The notes under the pieces were generated by a model, which searched no databases, had not been told where the DNA came from, and worked only from the letters and a program-made list of their open reading frames with translations. From the NCBI GenBank assembly GCA_024180945.1, contig JAKSGN010000043.1, positions 1,054,001 through 1,118,000 of the forward strand: DNA of 64,000 nt, read 5' to 3'. Positions within the stretch are counted from its first letter, which is position 1. Each line of letters opens with the position of its first letter. The position numbers and the translations under genes were made by a program. Origin of the DNA: Macrophomina tecta. Its lineage: Eukaryota; Ascomycota; Dothideomycetes; Botryosphaeriales; Botryosphaeriaceae. Positions 10,610 through 20,743 of this stretch are shown piece by piece.

Positions 10610-12007
10610 ATGCCAGCGATATCAGATCCGAACAAGGATGAGGTCACAGTCCTCAACGCTCTTTCGCCAGAAACCGCAATCCCCATTGGAAAAGCAGGTG
10701 ATGAGGCTGATAAACCACGCCGGCCTATCTTCTTCCGCAGCACACTATTTCAGATACTCGTTGTTGGGACCTGTGCTTTCACAGCACCTGGAATCTGGAG
10801 CGCTATGAACGGTCTGGGCGTCGGCGGATCACAGAGCCCAGATCTTGTCAACGCCGCAAACGCTTTGCTCTATGCATTCATGACAGTGACCTGCTTTGCA
10901 GGGCCATGGCTGACCAACGCCATTGGGTTCCGCTGGACGCTTGCGATCGGAACTCTGGGCTACCCGCTCTACGCTGCCGGACTGTACGTCAACAACCGGT
11001 TCGGCTCAACGTGGTTCGTATACGTCGGCGCCGTAGCCTGTGGCATCAGTGCCGGGTTTTTCTGGAGCGTCGAAGGTGCCATTGCTACAGGATATCCTGA
11101 ACAGCACAAGCGCGGCCGGTACATCGCGACCTGGTTTACATTCCGCAACTTCGGGAACATCATCGGCGGTGCTGTCTCCCTAGGGATCAATCACAAGATC
11201 AACCAGCGCGGCAAAGTCGGTTACGAGACTTACATTAGCTTCATTGTCATACAGTGTTTGGGCTTTTTCTTCGGGCTCCTCTTGTCCAATCCGGAGAAAG
11301 TGCAACGGGACGACGGCACACGCATCGAGGCTCCGAAGGGGATCGGTTGGCGTACTGAGCTCTCGGTTATGTGGCGGCTGGTGCGAAGCAAGTCAATACT
11401 GCTGCTCACGCCGCTCTTCTGGTACTTCGGCTGGATACAAGCATACCCTGGAACTTACCTGGCCACCTACTTCACCGTCCGTTCCCGCGCATTGGGTAGC
11501 TTCATGGCCGCCGTTGTGGGAACCTTCGCAACCTGGCTCGGAGGTTCACTTGTGGATTTGCCATGGGCAAAGAGCCGACAGACACGGGCTGTCGCCACAT
11601 ATGTCCTCATAGCTGCTTGCAACAGCGCAACGTGGATCTGGGCAGTGACCATCCAGAACGAGTACAGGCGTACGAACCCAGTTCTCGACTGGGGAGACCA
11701 GAGTGCCTTCGGCCGCGGATTTGGGTTGTACATGTTTGAACGAATCAGCCTCGGCATGGTCGAAAACTACATCTACTGGTGCATCAGCAATCTTTCCGAT
11801 TCACCTGGTGACCAGATCAGGTACAGTTCTTTATTGCGAGGTATCGAGACCGCTGCTGTTGCTGTTGGCTTTGGGGTTCAAGCTGTTCCGACTTCGCTGA
11901 TTGCTACTGCGAGTATCAATTTTGCGCTCTGGTGTATTGCGTTACCTTTCAGTTACTACGCTACTCTACAGGTTGTACGTAAGTTCAAGAAAGTTCAGCT
12001 TGCGTAG
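10610..12007 (+). CDS. UNC93-like major facilitator transporter
   Basis: This is an intronless 465-aa frame starting at ATG 10610. About eleven or twelve hydrophobic helices follow a polar 40-residue N-terminus. Family marks include the GIWSAMNGLGVGG segment after helix 1, GYPEQHKRGRYIATWFTFRN, and the ENYIYWCISN segment near the C-terminus. These match the fungal DUF895/UNC-93-like transporters (S. pombe C922.05c type). The protein is expected at the plasma membrane; its substrate is unknown. The neighbouring divergent dioxygenase is the best hint to a shared pathway. Confidence 0.9.
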   Translation: MPAISDPNKDEVTVLNALSPETAIPIGKAGDEADKPRRPIFFRSTLFQILVVGTCAFTAPGIWSAMNGLGVGGSQSPDLVNAANALLYAFMTVTCFAGPWLTNAIGFRWTLAIGTLGYPLYAAGLYVNNRFGSTWFVYVGAVACGISAGFFWSVEGAIATGYPEQHKRGRYIATWFTFRNFGNIIGGAVSLGINHKINQRGKVGYETYISFIVIQCLGFFFGLLLSNPEKVQRDDGTRIEAPKGIGWRTELSVMWRLVRSKSILLLTPLFWYFGWIQAYPGTYLATYFTVRSRALGSFMAAVVGTFATWLGGSLVDLPWAKSRQTRAVATYVLIAACNSATWIWAVTIQNEYRRTNPVLDWGDQSAFGRGFGLYMFERISLGMVENYIYWCISNLSDSPGDQIRYSSLLRGIETAAVAVGFGVQAVPTSLIATASINFALWCIALPFSYYATLQVVRKFKKVQLA

Positions 12008-13345
12008 GCCACGCCGGGAGCCTGCAAAGTACCACCAGCACATCCAATTCACCCTTTTCATACCCAAGGGCTAAGATTCTTTATCAAATGATCTCTTTCG
12101 GCATTTAAGAACTCCGATAAAATGCATAAAAACTCCGATAGTGAAGTTGTTAGAATATACGACACCTTAGCCCGCACAAGTAACAGTGCGGCGTCGTACA
12201 TTTGCCAGTCCAACAGCAGTTTCTGGCTCTCAACGTCCGTGTCGTGTACAACTAAGCATGATAGGTTCTCACCGAGGTTTGAACAGCTCATATGGTACCT
12301 CGCAGAAAACAACGTCCTTCATTAATCTCCGCGTTGTGTTAAACGTTAGTGATGCTTGCCCGTACGCTGCTATTCTTCGTCGTCTGAGTCATGCTCCGTC
12401 TTGCAACAGGCATGTTGTGCTCAGTGGTCATGAGCTTGCTGAGCAGAGCACAAAAACCCGGTGTTCGCAAGAACCACATCTTCTCAGCCATGGGAGCTAT
12501 GTAACCGATGGGCTTCGGGATCAGTTCTATGTACGGTGGGGCTCTCAGCGCTTGCCTTAAGTGGATTTTCTGCTTTAATGTCATCCTCCCCAATAGCTTG
12601 TGTGGCTTTGACTGTCTGGTGCTTCTTTAACTCGACTTTGAATACCTCCCTCTACAATACTTCGATTACGTCGGGGCAGCCGCAGGCATGGCATGTTACA
12701 GGCTACACGTAGTCGGGCTTACATAAGGCGTGCCAACGCAATGCACTAGACCTCCTACACTTATGCTCTTGTAATCGCCAGCATCATATATTTTACCCTG
12801 CTCGGACTCATCGAGAGCCGCGTCCAACGTCCCCTGATCGACAACAGTCTCTGGTCGCGCCCGGATTCCTTTCGTTGGTGGTCTCATACTTCCTTGGTTA
12901 TGGCGGCGTGTGCGGCAGATGGCAGCTCCACGCCATCCACTTCTTGTTGATAATACAACAGCAATTGCAGATCATCACCGCCTGCTGTCTTCTAGTAGCA
13001 TTCTCTGGTACCCTACCGTCCTGGCCCACCTCGCATACGCTACATGTCATCTCCAGCCACTTCATATTTGGCGCTATTTTGATTACCTTTGCTCTGGGGC
13101 CAGTATCTACCCTACCACAGACGAGCGGGACGTCGCACTGGGCGCTACCATTGCCCGGGTTTGTACGCAGCACCTTCAGGCTGGATTTGGCTTGCACAAC
13201 CATTTCGGTTTTCACCAAAAACATATTCTGGATGTGATTCGAACATTAAATGTACACCTACGAATGCCGCGGTCAATTTCTTTTTCTTTTTTCTTTTTTT
13301 TTTTTTCGTTACGAGCCTCCAATGAGACGAGAAGTCATGGGTAAG
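12008..13345 (+). pseudogene. Possible relic of a membrane protein gene, no intact frame
   Basis: This 1.3 kb has no intact gene. On the + strand, scattered hydrophobic stretches in several frames look like pieces of one polytopic membrane protein (for example SAMGAM then PMGFGISSMYGGAL at 12490-12560, broken by a stop; and YTYALVIASIIYFTLLGLI at about 12751-12807). No family could be named. A T-rich tract lies near 13284-13308. The call is weak, and the stretches may be chance. Confidence 0.2.
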
Positions 13346-14689
13346 TTACCCTGGACGTGGAACATTCCCCAAGAACACCACGAGAACCGCGCAGTAGCTT
13401 TTCACTAACGTCAGTCATAAATGGAACCTCAGAATTTGGAGAAGGCTTTACTTACGCAGCAGCTGCTGCGAGGATCTCATGACGCCTAGCCCGAGTGAAC
13501 AGAGATAAGACGGCTGAAAATGCCAGCGTGAAGACAAGAAGAATGCCGATGCAAAGGGCGGTCGTGCGGGACCCTTGCTCAATGTCGTTGGTGAGGTGAT
13601 ATAGTACATAAGTCGGCACTACAAGGAGGACTAAGATCATGAAAGTGATGACACCTGCGGCAAAAACTTCTATGCGGCCCCTGGTGTAATATACCGGATG
13701 AGGCTCAGTTGTCTTTTCCTGTGTCTCCTGCAGTTTGTTAAGATAAGGTTATTTGCAGCGCGCAGCCTGAGAAGATCTTACTTTTGAGCAGAATGCTCCA
13801 CGGACTATCCTGCGGGGAAGCCTCCGCAGGGCCTCCTCAATAGCCCTATCCAACCATGCATGCTCTCGTCCCGGACGGAGGGTGATCAGATCCTCTTTGC
13901 AGTGGACCCATTCCTCGTCGAGTTCACTCAAATTAGCTGAGTAATCACAGTAGCTCCGCAGGCTCCTATATTCTGATGAAGTCGGCCGGTGCATAAGCAT
14001 CATATCGCGAGCAGCGGAGATAAGTTGTGCTGTGTAACAGTTCAGCAATTCCGGTCTGTCAATAGTAGTGAGCTTGGATGCTCACAATATTCGCAAAACT
14101 TCTTCTCAAGATCCTTCAAGATCTGCTGTTTGTACTCTGACGTGCCTTCATAGCGGGTCACTTCGCCGTTGATAGGTTCGTCCTTGGCGGGAAACCCATC
14201 TTCCAGCTCGAGGTCCTTCTCGAGATCCGATATCTCATTTTGCTTGTTCAGCAACAAACGAGACTGAATCCAGCCGAAACGACGATACATCATGAAATTT
14301 TCGTCGCTGTCAAGGAACGCTGCCATTCTTGGACTCCCTTTCGGGCATCTTTCCACTTCATCCGGTCAGTATTACGGAAGGGAACCCAGAGAGTGGATCT
14401 ACTTACAGACTCGGACTTGTGTGTTGAACTCTCTCTTTCCTACCCACGGAAGCAACGATGAAAGCTGCGTGGACCATCTCGTCGGTTTCTGGGTATAGGA
14501 GCCTGATCGAAGTAAGTTCAAGCGCTCTGTCTAAGGCAAATTTAGCGTACCGTCTGAGCAAGTGTGCCCCGTTGTATTGTCTGTCGATGTATGGGGGATA
14601 GATGGAGCTTGAGGAAGCTTCTCAGGATCGTCATTGGGGATCTGCATTTGTGCTTCTACGTCTGCATCTGCGGTCTGCGCGAAGTTCAT
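13346..14689 (-). pseudogene. DUF6594-domain membrane protein gene with one frame break
   Basis: The proposed exons on the minus strand are 14689-14551, 14502-14407, 14355-14086, 14055-13782, 13727-13456 and 13397-13346. The order of motifs fits DUF6594: CPKGSPRMAAFLDSDENF, then MMYRRFGWIQSRLLLNKQ, then HCKEDLITLRPGREHAWLD. Two or three C-terminal helices follow, with FSAVLSLFTRARRHEILAA and YCAVLVVFLG. All junctions but one keep frame. Between KKFCEY (14086) and PELLNCYTAQL (14055) only a 30-nt GT-AG gap exists, which is too short for a normal intron and leaves the frame one base off. Either the gene has a one-base indel or the splice is unusual. DUF6594 function is unknown. The start codon is uncertain; in-frame ATGs lie upstream. 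Confidence 0.6.
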
Positions 14690-14898
14690 TTTGCAGTGAT
14701 TTTGATTATGGTACATCTTAATGAGAGGAGGAGTTTTCAAAACACTCGTCGATTTATATAGTCCATCAACCTACGAACGAGGCACGCATAGCCTCGTGGG
14801 GAGACCGTCAGTGAGTGGCGGGAGCTGGCAATGCAGCACCCCTGCCCGTGTGCGACCACTAATGCGCCCATCAGAGCGGGGTCGGCCAGACAGCCCCA

Positions 14899-15404
14899 TC
14901 ACCTTCTCAGCCCAGCCTGCGGAATCCACGCGCCTTTCCTGACCAGCGCATTCGCTGTGTCTCGAAGCTGATACTCCCAGCTGCCAGTCATCCGATTCTC
15001 TTGCACACCGACGATCCTAACGATCATAGGTGGACCACCACCGACGGGCAAACGCGCCTGGCCCCCAACACGAAATGTTGGCGGGCGCTGTTGTGCATAC
15101 ATTAGCGTGCTGACTTGCATAGATGATAAGGGAAGGCATACTTGCGTGTTGCCTACCCAAGGCATATGAGAGCGTCTGTCCGGCAGGTCGCCCGTCAACG
15201 GCTGCTCGTCCACGTTAGCGCAACTCGCGCCTGTCATTCCTGCAGCCTTACCTCTGGAGATTTGTCCTCCTCATCTCCTTCTGTAACGACGGGATGATGA
15301 ACACTGAGGGCCGAAGATCCGGGTTCTGAGTCTGCCTTAGCGGAAGCAAGGCCTGTCGATGTGTGTCCAGCGAAGCCATCCGTCTGTGTTTGGTTGGACG
15401 ACAT
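14899..15404 (-). CDS. Small hypothetical protein, 128 aa
   Basis: The exons are 15404-15252, 15201-15157 and 15087-14899, with introns of 50 and 69 nt that keep frame. The N-terminal half is polar and low complexity (Ser, Thr, Glu, Asp). The C-terminal half reads FRVGGQARLPVGG, then WEYQLRDTANALVRKGAW, which looks like a compact beta-barrel of SH3 or chromo-like type. No family could be named. No signal peptide or membrane helix is seen. It lies about 0.2 kb from the 5' end of the DUF6594 gene on the same strand. Confidence 0.55.
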
Positions 15405-16067
15405 TTTGAGGGCTTGGGGCGCAGTTCTGCTTTGCTTGTTCGAGCTGATGACCCGTTGTCGATAGAATACCGGTGAATAGCGCTTCCTGAGGCACAAAGC
15501 TATATTTACCCACACACCACCTCACTTGAGCCTCAGAGGCAGCAACAAGGAAATCAAGGCAACGGTTGCCTACTCTGCAAGGTGTCGCTGCAGCGAGCTC
15601 TGGCGTGCCTCAGACCCGGTTAGGGCTTACCTTTTGCAGGTGCGGGTGTGATTCGTTCGATTACAGGAAAAAGCTGCTCTGGATATTGCGGCCCAATCAC
15701 TGGCTACCTCAATCCCGGGCCGATAACAAGCTTGCAGCATAAAGCCGCAGCCGGAAGCTAAGGAGGAAGCTTGTGCCAGTGTGGCGAGCACTCAGCTCTT
15801 GGCTTCAGCAGGCTGATCCCACATTGTGCCTGCTCAGCCTCATTGCACAGCAGTTATTCAGCATGCAAGGCTCATTTTCGGATGTCAGCCTCTCGTAAAT
15901 TTACGGTGAAACTCAACCCTACATTATATTTTGAGCAGTGCCCTTCCGTCCAGCCTCGTAGCCTCACCTCACAACACTCGGCGCTCACTGCCCCAGTGAC
16001 GGACCGGCATCAGGAAGCACAACCCTCAACTTCATCAGTGTTTCCAGCACAATTTTTGGTACATATT
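15405..16067. promoter_or_regulatory. Divergent intergenic region upstream of the caspase-like gene
   Basis: The 663 bp lies between the small hypothetical gene and the caspase-like gene. Open frames extend into it, but no ATG with a domain is seen. No repeats are obvious. Confidence 0.35.
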
Positions 16068-17737
16068 ATGAGTTCAGCACTCAGTGAACCTCTAAATATC
16101 GTCACGAGTCCCGTGACGGTAGACTCCTCTGCGAGTACGCTCCGCGGCAAAACAGCAGCGTTGAGGAAAGACCCAGGAAAAAATAAGTTCGAAAAACTGC
16201 AAGCCGTCTTCGATGACAATTTCAGATCCCGAACAGAGCCTGTGAAGCATGACTCCGTCGCAGTGCTTCTCTTGTCTTGGAAGGAAAGCGATATCGACGT
16301 TTCCGAAGAGGTATGATTTTTGATTCTCGACCTTTTCATGTACTGATGTAATTTTTTCCGCCTCATCAGCTCAGTGAACTTTCCTCGGTGTTTCGAAACG
16401 ATTACAACTTCAACGTCCAGCATAAACAACTGGAAGAATCCGACACGCCTCAGCTCCAACTTGACTCCATCCTTTCAAAATTCGTCTGGAAAAATGAAGG
16501 CGCCCACAACCTCTGTATCATATACTACGCAGGACACGGTTTCAGCGACCTAACGACAGGAGACCTCAACCTCACAAGGTTGGTGAATCCGATGGTATCA
16601 AGACTAGCATGCTAACCACTTCGAGCAGTAACTCAAGTCAGGCATCAAGGCGAGAGGACCAACGCAGCCGTAATAGCGTGACCTGGAGAGCCGCCGAACA
16701 GAAGTTCAAGAAGATGAAAGCGGACGTGCTTCTGGTGTTCGACTGTTGTGAGGCCGGTGCTTTGGATGGAGATTTCCGCAAAAACGTGCCCCATAGCTTC
16801 GAGTTCCTGGGAGCGTGTGGACAGGACCAGTGGACCCCGGCACCTGGGAAGCATTCCTTTACGTCAGCACTGATATGGGCGTTACTGCAGCTTAAGACCA
16901 CCACCGGATTCGATTCTGCCGAGCTCAAGGAAAAAATTATTCACGCGCCACACGCTGACGGCGAGCGCCACACGCCCGTCCTATTCCCCAGGGAGTATCC
17001 GAATTTCGACCATGTATGGATTTCACCCAAGTCTCCGGCTTGCCGGGGCAGAAGGTCCTCAGACTCCTCATCTCTCAAGTATCGCCAGGACAAGCCGACA
17101 GATTTTCTCGAGTTGCGGTTCCGCTTCAGCAAGAGCCAAACCGAACATCAAGTGGAAAGGCTGGCCGAGGCTCTGAGTCAATTTGCGCGGGACCAGGGCA
17201 GTAATCTTGGGATCCGGCACGTCGAGCTCTTCGGATACGCCAACAAGTTCAGAGATGCTGCACTGAACTATGCAAAAAGAAATTGGACGCCAAGCAACCC
17301 GAACACCCCTATCTCCAATGATATGGAGGCTGCTGATGAACAGAAATTGGATACCGCGGTTGCTATCGTGAAGCCAAGTATGTCGAATCGCGCTGAAGTC
17401 ATGTCTCCACCACGACTGCAAAACATCGTTGATCAAGAAGTCGCTAAGTCCCAACGCTTAACAATGAAGCGTGTGACAATCGTTCTTGGTTCTTTCGTTG
17501 CTGGCATTTTTTGCGCGCTGTTCTTTTGGCATCAATTCTTCCTTGTCCCTTTCAGTCGAGCGTTTGAATTCTGGGAATTTTTGACATTCTGGGGATCTCC
17601 TATTGGTAAGCGGACGCTGATGTTAGGCAGGAATGACACTTGTTGTTGAAAAAGGCTCGGTGGTTATACTGACTCCCTGGCACTGCTTTGAAGGCGCTTC
17701 AGCTTTCCCCGGTACCTCCATTCTTGACATGAAGTAG
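16068..17737 (+). CDS. Caspase-fold (ICE-like p20) protein with C-terminal membrane segment
   Basis: The exons are 16068-16310, 16370-16578, 16629-17605 and 17655-17737, with introns of 59, 50 and 49 nt, giving 503 aa. The catalytic histidine sits in CIIYYAGHGFSD (His137) and the catalytic cysteine in LLVFDCCEAG (residues 189-191). This is the dyad of the caspase/metacaspase clan (C14). A small-subunit-like region follows (SFTSALIWALLQL). Near residues 430-460 is a hydrophobic helix (TIVLGSFVAGIFCALFFW), so the protein is probably a membrane-anchored protease-like protein, unlike soluble metacaspases, which carry an N-terminal proline-rich prodomain. Fungal caspase-fold proteins are often tied to regulated cell death. 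The last exon is short and less certain. Confidence 0.75.
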
Positions 17738-19107
17738 GGTATATAACCAAGATGCGTTCAAGGCTCTATGCATGAGCTGGTTTGGAAGAATTTAAAGCCA
17801 AGTCAGCTCCTTGCTTGTGGCACACATGAACTTGATCTTGAGCTTCGCGGTTTCCAGTCCTATGACGTTACTCAAGACACATTTGAGTGGCTGGAGCAAT
17901 CGGCTGGAGATGTATATCTGAATTTGCTGCAATATCCGCATCCAAACAACCCCTCTTTTGTCTGTGCGAATTCACCGTCATAGTCCGCCGCTTGAGTCCC
18001 CAATGTTCCGCATTGCTGGTGTACTTATCAACAGGTCTCGTGGATCGGCCGAGGGGAAATATCGGGTAAACACCTTGACCGGCCGTGTATATCTTGGCAA
18101 GCCCTATACGGAAACGTTGACGCCGAGTGAATCTCGATCAGATCCAAGAGAGAAGGTGACTCCTGCTGTTTCTCCTGTAAGGTGTGTCATCTCAAAGTCC
18201 TGGCCCGGCCTATCCGGATTCCAGGATATATCTTTACAAGACCACGGCCCGTTCTCACCAGCATCAGAAGCATGAGGCATTGTCTGTGCAACCTAGTAAA
18301 CTCACCCTCCCAACCATAGTAAGTAGCGCTGGACGGAGAACGCGTAAGCTGGCATGCCTAGTATAATAACTGTGAGGCTGTGCTGAATTTTTATCCTTGT
18401 CTATGTATGCATTTCTAGGTCTCCAAATGGGGTGTAGCTAACAGAGTGATCTCATTGCTGACAATATTTGGCACATCACCGTTTATCTCCGAGTCGACCC
18501 AAAACCTGAAGAATTGTATTACCAATCGAACAGCAAATAACATGACCGATCTTTGGGCGCTTCCATTGCCGGAAACTCTGTAACCCCTTGCTGTTGCTAT
18601 GCGGACTATCTACCTGCAGGAACATCCGGCGTTATCTTTTATGACATCAGTCATACTATTATGTCTTGGCAATATTCACCGTTGCCAGAGGCATTTCCCA
18701 CAGTGAGTGCCACTCACAGATTCAGATTCGACAAAAGCGACGGGCTTATCCAATCGAATAAACCGCAAATTTCAGCGGAACATCATAGTAGTTCGGTCTC
18801 CCCTGAAGATGGAGTAAGAAGTTTGTTCCTTGAGTGCCAAGCGAGTGATAATGCATGTTTGTAGAACAGTTCGGATGCCTGGACAACCCGAAGCACCGGG
18901 CCTGGTGGGGTGAATAGTGACTTCTCGAGCAAGGCACAGCCCCGTTTGATGGAAGCAAGGAAGTGACGATAACAACATCTTCCTTTCGTCAGCGGTGAGC
19001 AGTGTAGCATCCAGGTATAAAATCAAGCTACGAATCCGATAATCTGGACGGCCAGCTCACAACAGTCTCTGCGAGTACCCCATTCCCCGATCAGTTATTT
19101 TGACAAA
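17738..19107. other. Intergenic region with unassigned open frames
   Basis: The 1.37 kb has open stretches at 17768-17983 and 18553-18864 on the + strand, with Trp- and Tyr-rich coding-like residues but no recognisable domain and no consistent start or splice pattern. They may be remnants, or extra exons of the caspase-like gene. The final ~100 bp is the alcohol dehydrogenase 5' region. Confidence 0.35.
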
Positions 19108-20307
19108 ATGTCACTCAACGGCACAATGCGTGGAGTTCTCTGGGAGGGTATCCCTTACCAGATGACCGTGGCCAACATTCCTGTCCCCAACATCCAGGCA
19201 GAGACGGACGCTATCGTTAGAGTCACTGCGTCCACAATTTGTGGCACTGACCTGCATACTTACCACGGTGTGTATGGCAGCCCGAACGTTCCATGGACCA
19301 TGGGCCATGAAGCCATCGGATACATTTCCGAGCTCGGTGATGCCGTCTCGTCTCTCTCGGTCGGCGAGTACGTTGTCATCCCTGACCAACTGTCCAGCGG
19401 GCATCTCGAGATGGAACCGCAAGCAGGCACCGCTCTCGGCCTGGGAACCACTTACGGTCTGAACGACGGCTGTCAAGGTGCGCCCCTTCGCGGATACATA
19501 GCCGCAACACCCTAATACTAATATGCCAACCCCGCAGCTGAATACGTCCGCGTCCCCTTTGCCGACGACAGCCTCATCCCCGTGCCCATCCCAGCAAACA
19601 CCACCGCCGGCAACGCCACGAACGAAATCGACTACCTTTTCGTGTCCGACATCTTCGCCACCGGGTGGCACGCCATCGACTTCACCGGATTCGAGCCGGG
19701 CGACACCGTTGCCGTCTTCGGCGCCGGGCCCGTCGGCCTGCTCGCCGCCTACTCGGCCATCCTGCGCGGCGCATCGGCCGTCTACGCCGTCGACCACGTG
19801 CAGGAACGCCTCGACCTCGCTGCGTCAATCGGCGCCGTCCCGATCAACTTCGTCGACGAGGACCCGGTCGCCGCGATCCTGCGGCACGAGCCTTCCGGCG
19901 TGCGGCGCGCGGCCGACTGCGTGGGCGCCGAGGCGCTCGGTGCCGACCTGCAACCCCACCAGAACGTCATCGTGCACCAGATGGTCGCAGTGACGGGAGT
20001 GCGTGGCGGGATCGGGCAGGTTGGCATCATGTCTGCGACGGCAGATAGCCCCGGCACGCCGCTCGGACACAACTTGTCACCGAATATCACGTTTCCGACG
20101 TCAGAGTTCTTCAACAAGGGACTGTCGTATCGCGCCGGCGCGGTGGATCCGAAGGAGTTGGCGCCGCAGCTGGTGGAGCTGATTGCGACGGGAAAGGCGA
20201 GGCCGAGTTTTATTGTGAGCAGAGAGATTGGGATTGAGGAGGCGCCGGAGTATTATGAGCGGTTTGATAGGAAGGAGGAGTCGAAAGTGATTATTAGGTT
20301 TCCATGA
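19108..20307 (+). CDS. Zinc-dependent alcohol dehydrogenase (MDR superfamily)
   Basis: The exons are 19108-19477 and 19538-20307, with a 60-nt intron containing CTAATACTAAT branch-like repeats, giving 379 aa. Catalytic zinc ligands are Cys45 in STICGTDLH and His67-Glu68 in MGHEAIG. The NAD(P)-binding loop is VFGAGPVGLLAA. The usual four-cysteine structural zinc lobe is absent at its expected place (HLEMEPQAGTALGLG instead), as in a fungal subgroup related to glutathione-independent formaldehyde dehydrogenase. The enzyme is probably a cytosolic oxidoreductase of unknown substrate. Exon 2 is very GC-rich, and its codon use matches intact neighbours. Confidence 0.9.
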
Positions 20308-20743
20308 GTGTCTTGAGGGATGTTGGTGAAAAAAGAGTGGTAGGTGGCATCGGTTGGAGAGCTGAACGTATCTGTTTTGTTTGGAGTCACTTTCATCAGT
20401 CCGCACGTGCCTGGATTGGAGATTTTAGAGAATTAATTCGTGGGTAATCTCGAAAATGTGCTTGACGGTGATTGTATAGAGGTCAACAGAACAAGTACCA
20501 ACCTTAGTTGGATTGATATGTAGACTAAACCAACTCGCGGAGGGTAACTTAAAGGCACAAGTGATCTAGGAATGCCGAACTTCCTATAAGACTGGATCGA
20601 CCAATCGAACAAAATCAATCTTGCCGTCTTGAAGTTGGCACTTGGGGAATTTCGTCTACCGCTGGAAGCTCCGATGTATTGCCAGCAGAAACCTCGGATA
20701 TCATCTGTTGTCCGTCCATTTCAGCAGTTGCTCCATCTGTTAC
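20308..20743. other. Intergenic region, nothing recognised
   Basis: The 436 bp lies between the alcohol dehydrogenase stop and the 3' end of the Kelch pseudogene. Nothing is recognised. Confidence 0.45.

Noticed and set aside
18541..18864. Possible lectin-like gene piece
   Set aside because: It has aromatic-rich residues but no start, no consistent splicing and no motif that I can defend.
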